DNA from: Sporosarcina ureae
Lineage (GTDB): Bacteria > Bacillota > Bacilli > Bacillales_A > Planococcaceae
DNA length: 56,590 nucleotides
Assembly: GCF_029267015.1 (NCBI RefSeq)
Contig: NZ_JARIEA010000051.1
Coordinates: 1-56,590, forward strand
Direction of reading: 5' to 3'
Each line of letters begins with the position of its first letter. The stretch's first letter is position 1. The notes below the pieces were generated by a model that searched no databases, had not been told where the DNA came from, and saw only the letters and a list, made by a program, of their open reading frames with translations. This document shows positions 9,766 through 17,823 of the stretch, one piece after another. The position numbers and the translations under genes are program-made.

Positions 9766-10524
9766 ATGGAGTATGAAATACGCTCTGATACAGGACGGAA
9801 ACGAACAGTAAATGAAGATGAAGCTGCGGTATTCGTTCATTCTGAAAAACAGACGATACTCGCGGTGGTTGCAGACGGAATGGGTGGTCACAAAGGTGGA
9901 GATTACGCTAGTGCCACAGCTGTACGGATGATAGGCGAGCAATTCATGTCTGCTGACAGGGACGTAGTATCGGAGCAGGACTGGGTCGACTTGCTGTATG
10001 ACGCAGTAGTGGATGTTAATCAGTTTTTATTCATAACTGCTCAAGAAGATGACACGTATAAAGGCATGGGAACTACACTAGATCTTGCATTGATCTTGGA
10101 CGATCAATGCATCGTCTTTCACGTAGGAGATAGCCGGATTTATCAAGTAACAGGCAAAGCGATTCGTCAAATAACAAAAGATCATTCTTTTGTAAATGTG
10201 TTGATTGATAGTGGAGAAATTACGGAGCAGGAAGCCGAAGTACATCCGCAACGAAATTGGATTATGAAAGCTGTGGGCTCTGAGAAGTCTATCGTACCTG
10301 ACCGTTATTCGTTTCCATTATTAGCCCACTCCTTTTTGCTACTCTGCACAGACGGTTTAAGCAATAAAATCGAAAAGGAAACAATGCTTGATATTATGTT
10401 GCACGAAAGTTCGTTGGCAGAAAAAGCAGACAAATTTATAGAACTAGCGAATCATCGCGGTGGTGAAGATAATATTACAGTTATACTATTGGCGATTCCT
10501 GAAATCGAGGTGACTCACGTATGA
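9766..10524 (+). CDS. prpC: PP2C-type Ser/Thr protein phosphatase PrpC (Stp)
   Basis: The 252-aa metal-dependent phosphatase reverses phosphorylation by the PASTA kinase encoded next door. PP2C motifs are intact: DTGRKRTVNEDE near the start, VADGMGGHKGGDYAS, GDSRIY, LCTDGLS and GGEDNITV, which supply the metal-binding Asp residues. GGAGGG precedes the ATG. It overlaps prkC by 4 nt (ATGA), so phosphatase and kinase are made together. Confidence 0.96.
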   Translation: MEYEIRSDTGRKRTVNEDEAAVFVHSEKQTILAVVADGMGGHKGGDYASATAVRMIGEQFMSADRDVVSEQDWVDLLYDAVVDVNQFLFITAQEDDTYKGMGTTLDLALILDDQCIVFHVGDSRIYQVTGKAIRQITKDHSFVNVLIDSGEITEQEAEVHPQRNWIMKAVGSEKSIVPDRYSFPLLAHSFLLLCTDGLSNKIEKETMLDIMLHESSLAEKADKFIELANHRGGEDNITVILLAIPEIEVTHV

Positions 10525-12530
10525 TTGGAAAACGAATTGGTAAACGTTACGAAATTATTCGGGTCATCGGTGATGGGGGAATGTCCAGAGTGTACTTGGC
10601 GCATGATGTAATACTGGACCGCGATGTAGCGATTAAAGTACTACATTATGACTTTGCCAATGAAGAGGAGTTAAAAAAACGATTTCAGCGGGAAGCGCTA
10701 TCCGCGACGAGCCTGACACATTCACATATTGTAAATATCTTTGATGTCGGCCAAGAAGATGAACTCCATTACTTGGTGATGGAATACATAGCCGGCAAAA
10801 CACTGAAAGACTATATTCATACTCATGGTGCATTGTCGGCAGAACATGCAGTGTCAATTATGCAACAGCTTGTCTCCGCCATATCACATGCGCACCATAA
10901 TGGCATTGTGCATCGTGATATTAAACCTCAAAATGTGTTAATGAATGGTGAAGACGATGTGAAAATAACAGACTTCGGAATTGCGATGGCTTTAAATTCC
11001 ACAGCGCATACGAAGACGAACTCTGTAATTGGAACGGTCCATTATTTGTCCCCTGAACAAGCCAGAGGCGGTATGGCTACGAAACGATCAGATATATATT
11101 CACTAGGTATCGTATTTTATGAATTACTTACAGGGGAGCTACCTTTTTCTGCAGAGACTGCGGTGGCAATTGCGTTGAAGCATTTACAAGAAGAAACGCC
11201 ATCTGTGCGTGATCAATTTCCTGACATCCCTCAGAGCGTAGAAAACGTTATTTTAAAAGCTACTGCTAAAGATGCAATCTATCGATACGCTACCGCAGAT
11301 GATATGTATGATGACTTACTAACCGTTTTATCTGCTGATCGATTGAATGAAAGTAAATTCGCCTTGCCTTTTGATGATGATAAAACCATGGCTATTCCTG
11401 TAATTAAAGATGTACCGAAATCTGTCGTTGCAGAAGATACTATGAAAATTAATCCAGTACAAACTGAGCCGGTAAGTCCTGTGAAAAAGAAAAAGAAAAA
11501 GAAGAAATGGCCATTTATTTTAATCGGTAGTATTCTATTGATTTCTTTACTCGTAATCGTACTGGTTATGTTGATGAAACCTAAAGAAATTATCGTGCCT
11601 CAAGTAGTTGGGGAAGAAGAACTTGCAGCTACAGAGATACTTGAAAAAGAAGGCTTTGTTATAGATGAACGTTTTGAAGAGACGTCCGATGAATATACAA
11701 TGGGTCAAGTAACGAAAACAGTACCTGAAGCGGGGAAGAAGCGCAAAGAGGGCGATGGTGTCAAAATATTTGTCAGTACAGGAAAAGATACGATGATTCT
11801 GAGCGATTATACAGGACGTAACTTTGAAGCGACTAAACGCTTTTTAGAAGGTTACGGATTTTTGCCCATTGAATTGGTCGAAGTTTATGCTGATGAACCA
11901 AAAGGTACGATCATTAGTCAACAACCTGAAGCTGATCAACCAGTCATTCCTGAAGAAACAGAATTAATCTTCACAGTAAGCAAAGGAAAAGAGCTCCAAT
12001 CATTGGATGATCTATCGGGCATGTCTGCAAAACAGTTGGAGGATTATGCTAAGAGAACTGGATTGAAAATTCATATCGTTAGCGAAGAATTCTCGGACAA
12101 AGTGTCAAAGGGACATGTAGTTTCTCAAAAACCTTCTAAAGGCGAAAAAATGGAAAAGGGACAAAGAGTGGATGTCGTGGTGTCAAAAGGACCTGCTTCT
12201 AAGCCGGTCAAACTATTGGTAAAAAACATTACCATTCCATATGAAACCCCTGAAGAACCAATAGAAGAGGACAGTACAAATGGTGAAATAGATACCGATA
12301 ACAATCCTCAAACAAAACCTGAGCCAGAACTAATTCCGCAAAAAATTCAAATTTATGTACAAGATCGTACACACACAATGAATGATCCAATAGAAGAATT
12401 TGAAATTACGGAAGATACAACACGCAAGATTACCATTGAACTTCAAGAAGGTGATCGTGGTGGATATAAAATCATGCGAGATCAAACAGTTATTGAAGAA
12501 AATAAGTATGACTATAAAGATTTAGAATAG
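10521..12530 (+). CDS. prkC: PASTA-domain Ser/Thr protein kinase PrkC
   Basis: The 669-aa membrane kinase senses muropeptides or lipid II and acts in cell wall control, spore germination and translation. Its cytoplasmic kinase domain (about 10-270) has the glycine loop GDGGMSRVY, Lys39, HRDIKPQN (Asp133) and DFG (Asp151). A run of eight lysines at 322-329 precedes one transmembrane helix (about 330-352). Three extracellular PASTA repeats follow (about 355-560), each ending near a VSTGK or VSKGK/VSKGP turn. An acidic linker and a beta-rich C-terminal domain end the protein. It lies between prpC and rsgA; RsgA is a known PrkC substrate in B. subtilis. Confidence 0.96.
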   Translation: MIGKRIGKRYEIIRVIGDGGMSRVYLAHDVILDRDVAIKVLHYDFANEEELKKRFQREALSATSLTHSHIVNIFDVGQEDELHYLVMEYIAGKTLKDYIHTHGALSAEHAVSIMQQLVSAISHAHHNGIVHRDIKPQNVLMNGEDDVKITDFGIAMALNSTAHTKTNSVIGTVHYLSPEQARGGMATKRSDIYSLGIVFYELLTGELPFSAETAVAIALKHLQEETPSVRDQFPDIPQSVENVILKATAKDAIYRYATADDMYDDLLTVLSADRLNESKFALPFDDDKTMAIPVIKDVPKSVVAEDTMKINPVQTEPVSPVKKKKKKKKWPFILIGSILLISLLVIVLVMLMKPKEIIVPQVVGEEELAATEILEKEGFVIDERFEETSDEYTMGQVTKTVPEAGKKRKEGDGVKIFVSTGKDTMILSDYTGRNFEATKRFLEGYGFLPIELVEVYADEPKGTIISQQPEADQPVIPEETELIFTVSKGKELQSLDDLSGMSAKQLEDYAKRTGLKIHIVSEEFSDKVSKGHVVSQKPSKGEKMEKGQRVDVVVSKGPASKPVKLLVKNITIPYETPEEPIEEDSTNGEIDTDNNPQTKPEPELIPQKIQIYVQDRTHTMNDPIEEFEITEDTTRKITIELQEGDRGGYKIMRDQTVIEENKYDYKDLE

Positions 12531-12542
12531 AGGAGGAGTTCG

Positions 12543-13424
12543 ATGGCAGAAGGCCAGATTCGAAAAGCCATCAGTGGTTTTTATTATGTAGAGCATAATG
12601 GTGAATTGATTCAATGCAAAAGTCGTGGAGTGTTCCGACTCAAGAAAATTAATCCGTTGGTAGGAGATTTTGTTACGTATGTACCAGATGGAAACAATGA
12701 TGCAACGATTACGGAAGTTCATCCGAGAAAAAGCGAATTAGTCAGACCGCCAATTGCGAACGTAGATCAAGCACTTTTGGTTTTTTCAGTTGTTGAACCG
12801 GATATGAGTCTCCGTTTACTCGATCGTTTCTTGACAGTTATTGAATCTCATCAGTTGGAACCAATTTTATATATTTCCAAAGAAGATATCGCGAACACGA
12901 AAAAGCTAGAAGACAATGAAGTGAATCTAGCTTATTATCAAAAAATAGGGTATACCATCTTGCGTAATATCGATCATGAAGATTCATTACTTGAAACGCT
13001 TCGCCCGTATTTCAGTGGCAAAACCACTGTACTTGCCGGCCAGTCAGGAGTGGGGAAATCCACATTATTAAATACGATTTTGCCTGAATTGCAATTAAAA
13101 ACAGGTGTGATATCTGATGCACTTGGTCGCGGAAAACATACTACGCGCCACGTAGAGTTACTTGAAGTAGCCGATGGATTGGTCGCCGATACGCCTGGAT
13201 TCAGTTCATTAGATTTTGAACATATCGAAAAAGAAGAGCTGAGAGACTATTTTGTGGAGATTTCAGAAGCCGGTGAAAGTTGTAAATTCAGAGGTTGCCT
13301 CCATATGAAAGAACCAGGCTGTGCAGTGAAAGCGCAGGTAGAGCAAGGAATAATTTCAGAAGGTCGTTATAAAAACTATATGTTATTTTTGCAAGAAATT
13401 ATGGATAGAAAGCCGAGGTACTAA
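12543..13424 (+). CDS. rsgA: ribosome small subunit-dependent GTPase RsgA (YloQ/CpgA)
   Basis: The 293-aa circularly permuted GTPase checks late 30S maturation. An N-terminal OB fold is followed by the GTPase motifs in permuted order: G4 SKEDI in place of the usual NKxD, then G1 GQSGVGKST, then G3 DTPGFS. A C-terminal zinc knuckle has cysteines and histidine in CKFRGCLHMKEPGC. The ribosome site AGGAGGAG precedes the ATG. rpe begins 3 nt after the stop. Confidence 0.95.
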   Translation: MAEGQIRKAISGFYYVEHNGELIQCKSRGVFRLKKINPLVGDFVTYVPDGNNDATITEVHPRKSELVRPPIANVDQALLVFSVVEPDMSLRLLDRFLTVIESHQLEPILYISKEDIANTKKLEDNEVNLAYYQKIGYTILRNIDHEDSLLETLRPYFSGKTTVLAGQSGVGKSTLLNTILPELQLKTGVISDALGRGKHTTRHVELLEVADGLVADTPGFSSLDFEHIEKEELRDYFVEISEAGESCKFRGCLHMKEPGCAVKAQVEQGIISEGRYKNYMLFLQEIMDRKPRY

Positions 13425-13426
13425 GT

Positions 13427-14095
13427 ATGATAAAAATTGCACCGTCTATTTTAGCAGCAAACTTTGCAAAACTTGGAGAAGAAGTGAAGGAAGTAGAGAA
13501 AGCAGGAGCAGAACTGATTCATATCGATGTAATGGATGGACATTTTGTTCCGAATATTACGATGGGACCAATCGTGGTTGAAGCGTTACGTCCGTTGACT
13601 GAATTACCACTTGATGTCCATTTGATGATCGAGAATCCTGACGCCTATATTGAGGACTTTGCGAAAGCAGGTGCTGATTATATTACGGTACATGTGGAAG
13701 CTTGCCCTCACCTGCATAGAACTTTGCAGTTGATCAAATCGACGGGTGTGAAACCAGGTGTCGTATTGAATCCGCATACGCCAATTGAGCAAATCATGCA
13801 TGTCCTCGAAGATATTGACATGGTATTGTTTATGACGGTTAATCCAGGTTTTGGCGGTCAGTCGTTTATCCATTCCGTTGTACCCAAAGTGAAACAACTC
13901 GCTGAACTCATCAAAGAGCGCAATCTCTCCATTGAAATTGAGATCGATGGTGGAATTAACGAAGAAACTATTAAGCCTTGCGTAGAGGCTGGTGCGACAA
14001 TATTTGTAGCGGGATCTGCAATTTATAGTAAAGAAGACCGTGCTAAAGCGCTACAAGCTATTAAGTCTGCAGGCGAGAGTGTGATGGCAAAATGA
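13427..14095 (+). CDS. rpe: ribulose-phosphate 3-epimerase
   Basis: The 222-aa TIM-barrel enzyme interconverts ribulose-5-phosphate and xylulose-5-phosphate in the pentose phosphate pathway. The metal and catalytic motifs HIDVMDGHFVPNIT, VHLMIENP, MTVNPGFGGQSF and EIDGGI are intact. It lies between rsgA and thiN, overlaps thiN by ATGA, and shares a single transcript with them. Confidence 0.96.
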   Translation: MIKIAPSILAANFAKLGEEVKEVEKAGAELIHIDVMDGHFVPNITMGPIVVEALRPLTELPLDVHLMIENPDAYIEDFAKAGADYITVHVEACPHLHRTLQLIKSTGVKPGVVLNPHTPIEQIMHVLEDIDMVLFMTVNPGFGGQSFIHSVVPKVKQLAELIKERNLSIEIEIDGGINEETIKPCVEAGATIFVAGSAIYSKEDRAKALQAIKSAGESVMAK

Positions 14096-14745
14096 AATAC
14101 GCCATCGTGTGTGCAGCAGGTCCTATAGAAGAAGTGGTCGACTTAGCTGAATACGATCAAGAAGATACGGTGTATATCGGTGTAGACCGGGGTGCATTGT
14201 ATTTATTGGAAAAAGGGATTCAGCCCACTGAAGCGGTTGGTGATTTTGACTCTGTAACAGAAGAACAGTTTGAGAAAATCAATTCGAATGTAGAAATTGT
14301 CCATCGTGCAAATGAAGATAAAGATGAGACAGATACGGAACTTGCTGTGCAGCGAGCGCTTTCATATGAACCAGATTATATTATTTTAACAGGCGTGACG
14401 GGTGGTCGTTTGGATCACTTACAGTCCGCATTGCATTTATTGTATCGTATGCAATCGAAAAATCATAAAGTGAAATTCAAAATACACAATACCACAAATG
14501 ATATTCGTGTCATGCTTCCTGGTGTGAGACGTGTAAAGAAGGATGTACGCTATCCTTATACATCCTTTTTCTCGTTTGGCCCCGTCGTGACAGGGCTGAC
14601 GTTGACAGGATTCAAGTATGAAACGGTGAATGAACGATTGGAAATCGGCGTTACTCGCTTTACGAGTAATGAAACAGTGGCGGATGTTTGTACTATCTCT
14701 TTCCGTGAGGGCATATGCTTAATGGTAAGGAGTTCAGATTCCTGA
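14092..14745 (+). CDS. thiN: thiamine pyrophosphokinase
   Basis: It makes thiamine diphosphate from thiamine and ATP. The 217-aa protein has the VGDFDSV motif (residues about 45-51), the RANEDKDETDTELAV segment and the TGVTGGRLDH motif, all typical of bacterial ThiN, with a C-terminal beta-sandwich. The ATG overlaps the rpe stop codon. Confidence 0.94.
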   Translation: MKYAIVCAAGPIEEVVDLAEYDQEDTVYIGVDRGALYLLEKGIQPTEAVGDFDSVTEEQFEKINSNVEIVHRANEDKDETDTELAVQRALSYEPDYIILTGVTGGRLDHLQSALHLLYRMQSKNHKVKFKIHNTTNDIRVMLPGVRRVKKDVRYPYTSFFSFGPVVTGLTLTGFKYETVNERLEIGVTRFTSNETVADVCTISFREGICLMVRSSDS

Positions 14746-14759
14746 AAGGAGTTGGGGAT

Positions 14760-14921
14760 TTGCGAGTATATACATTCACATTGCCGAAGTTTGTCAGTAA
14801 CATTGTGAGAAAGTGCGCAGTAGCTTTCCAAAAGGACAGCCGTACGAAATCAACCGTTGCTGCCAATCCAAAAGCCGGCAAGACAAAAAAACGCAAAAAA
14901 GAAAAATCACAAAGCGCCTAA
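14760..14921 (+). CDS. spoVM: SpoVM, spore coat/cortex morphogenetic peptide with C-terminal extension
   Basis: From TTG 14760 the peptide reads MRVYTFTLPKFVSNIVRKCA then VAFQKD, which lines up with the 26-residue B. subtilis SpoVM without gaps. Matches include Y4, T5, L8, Pro9, K10, F11, I15, V16, R17, F23, K25 and D26. SpoVM is an amphipathic helix that recognises the curved forespore membrane and anchors SpoIVA. Pro9 is known to be needed for that. AAAGGAG at 14745-14751 gives an 8-nt spacing and decides the TTG start. An ATG at 14715 in the same frame has no comparable support. Here the peptide continues for 27 more residues, rich in Lys/Arg, to 53 aa. Position after thiN is the usual one. 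Confidence 0.85.
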   Translation: MRVYTFTLPKFVSNIVRKCAVAFQKDSRTKSTVAANPKAGKTKKRKKEKSQSA

Positions 14922-14944
14922 GTGGTGCTTTGTGTTTTTTCTTT
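14908..14944 (+). terminator. intrinsic terminator overlapping the spoVM stop
   Basis: CACAAAGC (14908-14915) pairs with GCTTTGTG (14927-14934), followed by TTTTTTCTTTTT. The stem begins inside the last spoVM codons. Confidence 0.8.
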
Positions 14945-14946
14945 TT

Positions 14947-15019
14947 GTAAAGGCAAAAAAGCGCCTTTACGGCAATTCCTCCAACATCTGTCGAGGCTAC
15001 CGAGGCGCTTTCAGCTTTA
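14947..15019 (+). repeat. structured repeat, unit 1 (right half only)
   Basis: GTAAAGGC pairs with GCCTTTAC across a short loop, followed by a right arm containing GTCGAGGCTACCGAGGCGC and ending TTTCAGCTTTAA. About 72 nt are nearly identical to the right half of unit 3 (one C/T change and one extra T). The left half is missing where the spoVM terminator abuts. Confidence 0.75.
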
Positions 15020-15026
15020 AACCATA

Positions 15027-15143
15027 TCTAGCTTCAGACGGCAACCGCTCGGGACACTTCAGGCTAGAAGATAAAGGCAAAACCCGCCTTTATTTTCTAG
15101 CCCTCCAGTGCCTGTCGCGGCTAATCGCCGTCTTCAGCTTTTA
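15027..15143 (+). repeat. structured repeat, unit 2 (complete, diverged)
   Basis: The unit starts TAGCTTCAGACGGC and ends GCCGTCTTCAGCTTTTAA, so its ends pair (AGACGGC with GCCGTCT). CCGC pairs with GCGG further in. A long central hairpin joins GGCTAGAA, ATAAAGGC and their complements GCCTTTAT and TTTCTAGCC. The arm sequences differ from unit 3 but pairing is kept. Confidence 0.75.
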
Positions 15144-15149
15144 ATTATA

Positions 15150-15267
15150 TCCAGCTTCAAGCGCCAGCCTCTTGGAATGTTTCAAAATTGCCATAAAGGC
15201 AAAAAAGCGCCTTTACGGCAATTCCTCCAACATTTGTCGAGGCTACCGAGGCGCTTTCAGCTTTTAA
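15150..15267 (+). repeat. structured repeat, unit 3 (complete)
   Basis: The unit starts TCCAGCTTCAAGCGCC and ends GGCGCTTTCAGCTTTTAA, ending right at the rpmB stop codon. Paired segments from outside in are AAGCGCC/GGCGCTT, AGCCTC/GAGGCT, AATTGCC/GGCAATT and TAAAGGC/GCCTTTA. Units 2 and 3 start about 123 bp apart. Together with unit 1 they fill the whole gap between spoVM and rpmB; I see no gene in it. Confidence 0.75.
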
Positions 15268-15456
15268 TTATACTCGTTGTACTTTGCCTGATTTAAGAGC
15301 TCTTGCAGATACCCAAACGCGTTTAGGTTTGCCGTCTATTAGGATTCTAACTTTTTGAAGGTTAGCGCCCCAAGTGCGCTTGCTAGAGTTCAGAGCGTGT
15401 GAACGAGTGTTACCAGCACGAGCTTTTCGTCCAGTTATAACACATTGTTTAGCCAT
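15268..15456 (-). CDS. rpmB: 50S ribosomal protein L28
   Basis: The 62-aa protein [20 protein letters not shown] is the canonical N-terminus of bacterial L28. It has no zinc-binding CxxC pair, so it is the zinc-free form. The ribosome site GAGGAGG lies before the ATG on the minus strand. It is convergent with spoVM and divergent from yloU, the usual Bacillales arrangement. Confidence 0.96.
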   Translation of the reverse strand: MAKQCVITGRKARAGNTRSHALNSSKRTWGANLQKVRILIDGKPKRVWVSARALKSGKVQRV

Positions 15457-15594
15457 TTTAGTTCCTCCTCGTGAATTATTTAGCGATTCACGTTACAATT
15501 CGCATACCATAGTACTTTATCATAAGCGTTGAATCGATGCAACAATTTATTTTGATACTTTCAAGGTTTTTTCCTTTACACTATCTTTTAAGGG

Positions 15595-15631
15595 TTTCAA
15601 TACTTTCATTCTTGATGAATTACCGTATAAT
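15595..15631 (+). promoter_or_regulatory. promoter candidate for yloU-fakA
   Basis: A perfect TATAAT at 15626-15631 lies 39 nt before the yloU start. The -35 region is poor (TTCAAT/TTTCAT range), so only the -10 is convincing. Confidence 0.45.
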
Positions 15632-15670
15632 GTACGTATGATGTGTCTAGGGATGGGGAGGAGAAGAGGA

Positions 15671-16033
15671 ATGTCAATCGAACTTAAAAATGAGCATGGA
15701 ACGATAGATATTACGAATGATGTAATTGCACAAGTAGTCGGTGAGGCTGCGGTCGAGTGTTATGGAATTGTGGGGATGGCTTCCAAACACCAAATTCGCG
15801 ATGGGCTTACGGAAATCCTCCGCAAAGAAAACTTTTCTCGTGGCGTGATTGTGCGTAACGAAGGTGATGCATTCCATATTGATATCTACGTTATTATGAG
15901 CTATGGCACGAAAATTACTGAAGTAGCCTATCAAGTACAATCAAAAGTGCAATATATAGTGAAAACGACGTTGGGACTATCAGTGAGTTCTATAAATATT
16001 TTTGTTCAGGGTGTTCGTGTAACGAACGTGTAA
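15671..16033 (+). CDS. yloU: Asp23/Gls24-family envelope stress protein (YloU)
   Basis: The 120-aa protein begins MSIELKNEHGTIDITNDVIA and contains the VGEAAVECYGIVGMAS segment typical of the Asp23/Gls24 family, ending in a valine-rich INIFVQGVRV strand. The molecular function of the family is unclear. It is a cytoplasmic protein linked to cell envelope homeostasis. The start at ATG 15671 follows GAAGAGGA. An in-frame ATG at 15638 lies only 6 nt after the likely -10 box and is rejected. It precedes fakA by 18 nt as elsewhere in Firmicutes. Confidence 0.9.
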   Translation: MSIELKNEHGTIDITNDVIAQVVGEAAVECYGIVGMASKHQIRDGLTEILRKENFSRGVIVRNEGDAFHIDIYVIMSYGTKITEVAYQVQSKVQYIVKTTLGLSVSSINIFVQGVRVTNV

Positions 16034-16051
16034 AAGGAGGCCTTCAAGTCA

Positions 16052-17707
16052 ATGACTTCAATTAATGGATTGCAATTTGCGAAGATGGTAGAAATGGGTT
16101 CGCATCATCTTCATCAAAATGCGGATTATGTGGATTCTTTAAATGTGTTCCCGGTGCCAGATGGTGATACGGGAACGAATATGAATTTATCCATGACATC
16201 CGGCGCGAAAGAAACAGAAAGAAATGCACAAGAACATATTGGTTTGACTGCACAGGCATTCTCAAAAGGATTGCTTATGGGTGCACGCGGAAATTCAGGT
16301 GTGATTTTATCCCAGTTATTCAGAGGATTTAGTAAGCAAATTGAAAAAGAAGCAGACGTAAACGTAAAACAATTTGCAGAAGCGCTGAAGTACGGTGTCG
16401 ATACAGCTTATAAAGCTGTAATGAAGCCTGTAGAAGGAACTATTTTGACGGTTGCCAAAGATGCTGCCAATGCGGCAGTGGAACATATTGAAGATGCGTC
16501 TGATTTAATTGCTTTGCTGGAAATCATTGTGGAAGAGGCTAAAGCTTCATTGAAACGCACGCCTGATCTATTGCCTGTTTTGAAAGAAGTTGGCGTAGTA
16601 GACAGTGGTGGACAAGGTCTTGTTTATGTTTATGAAGGGTTTTTGGCGTGTCTAAAAGGTGAAGAATTACCTGAAAAGGTAGTTATGCATTCAATGGATG
16701 ACTTAGTGAATACCGAGCATCATCGTAGTATACAGGGCTTTATGAACTCAGAAGACATCGAGTTTGGCTACTGTACAGAATTCATGGTCAAACTGGACTC
16801 AGATAAGCTTTTGGATCAACCTTTTGATGAAGCTGTATTCCGACAAGACTTAAGCAAGCTGGGTGATTCATTGCTTGTTATTTCAGATGATGAAGTAGTA
16901 AAAGTACATATCCACACAGAGGAACCAGGAGACGCTTTGTCTTACGGACAGAAGTATGGATCGTTAACAAAGATGAAAATCGATAATATGCGTGAACAAC
17001 ATAGCGATATTATGGATCGAGATGAAGTGTCAACACAGAGACCGACTCAACACAAATATGCGATTGTAACCGTTTCGATGGGTAAAGGAATTGCTGAGCT
17101 TCTAAAGAGTATCGGAGCATCTGCAGTGATTGAAGGTGGTCAGACGATGAATCCTTCTACAGAGGATATAGTCAAAGCCATTCAAGAAATTGGTGCGGAG
17201 AAAGTATTGATTTTGCCAAACAATAAAAATATTATAATGGCGGCTGAACAAGCAGCTGAAGTATTGGATATTCAAGCGGCGGTTGTGCCGACGACATCCG
17301 TACCAGAAGGCTTAGCAGCTATTTTGGCATTCAACCCGGAAGCGACAGTAGAGAAGAATGCCCAAACGATGTTACAAGCATCTTCTTCTATAAAAACCGG
17401 ACAAGTTACTTACGCAGTTCGTGATACATCGATTGATGGCATAACTATCCGTAAAGATGATTTCATGGGACTCGCTCAAGGGAAAATTACTAGCTCCAAT
17501 CCTTCATTGGAAGATGTGGCAAAGAACTTAATATCTTCCATGATTGATGAGGAAGATGAAATTGTCACGATTATTTATGGTGAAGACGTGACGACTGAAG
17601 AAGCGGAAAAAGTCAGTAGCTATATTGAAGAACAATTTGATCATATCGATATAGAATTATATGCTGGAAAACAACCGCTTTATCCATACATTATATCTGT
17701 AGAATAA
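16052..17707 (+). CDS. fakA: fatty acid kinase catalytic subunit FakA (YloV, DAK2 domain)
   Basis: The 551-aa protein has an N-terminal DhaL/DAK2 kinase domain with the nucleotide-metal motif PVPDGDTGTNM and the ARGNSGVILSQL helix, a middle domain, and a C-terminal DegV-like region. FakA works with a FakB fatty-acid-binding protein to phosphorylate exogenous fatty acids for use by PlsX/PlsY. It forms a unit with yloU, lies about 2.8 kb from plsX, and is ended by a terminator. Confidence 0.92.
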   Translation: MTSINGLQFAKMVEMGSHHLHQNADYVDSLNVFPVPDGDTGTNMNLSMTSGAKETERNAQEHIGLTAQAFSKGLLMGARGNSGVILSQLFRGFSKQIEKEADVNVKQFAEALKYGVDTAYKAVMKPVEGTILTVAKDAANAAVEHIEDASDLIALLEIIVEEAKASLKRTPDLLPVLKEVGVVDSGGQGLVYVYEGFLACLKGEELPEKVVMHSMDDLVNTEHHRSIQGFMNSEDIEFGYCTEFMVKLDSDKLLDQPFDEAVFRQDLSKLGDSLLVISDDEVVKVHIHTEEPGDALSYGQKYGSLTKMKIDNMREQHSDIMDRDEVSTQRPTQHKYAIVTVSMGKGIAELLKSIGASAVIEGGQTMNPSTEDIVKAIQEIGAEKVLILPNNKNIIMAAEQAAEVLDIQAAVVPTTSVPEGLAAILAFNPEATVEKNAQTMLQASSSIKTGQVTYAVRDTSIDGITIRKDDFMGLAQGKITSSNPSLEDVAKNLISSMIDEEDEIVTIIYGEDVTTEEAEKVSSYIEEQFDHIDIELYAGKQPLYPYIISVE

Positions 17708-17714
17708 ACACATC

Positions 17715-17749
17715 ACGTTGTCCTGTAAGTGGGGCAACGTTTTTATTTT
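17715..17749 (+). terminator. intrinsic terminator after fakA
   Basis: ACGTTGTCC and GGGGCAACGT form a hairpin followed by TTTTTATTTT. Confidence 0.8.
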
Positions 17750-17823
17750 CCTGTCTTTTCATGGTAAACTTAAAAGAAGAACATCCGTTTTCTAACTTGA
17801 TATGGGGAGGAGGTAGATTTCGT

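Noticed and set aside
14715..14759. Longer spoVM start at ATG 14715
   Set aside because: It overlaps thiN and lacks a good ribosome site. TTG 14760 has AAAGGAG at 8 nt and gives exact alignment to SpoVM.
14947..15267. Repeat array as a CRISPR
   Set aside because: Units are about 120 bp, palindromic along their whole length, and there are no uniform spacers or cas genes.
14857..15296. Two open frames (95 and 62 codons) on the plus strand after spoVM
   Set aside because: They lie in the spoVM 3' end and the structured repeat array, repeat the same peptide bits (KAKKRLYG / KGKKAPLRQF), and have no convincing ribosome sites.
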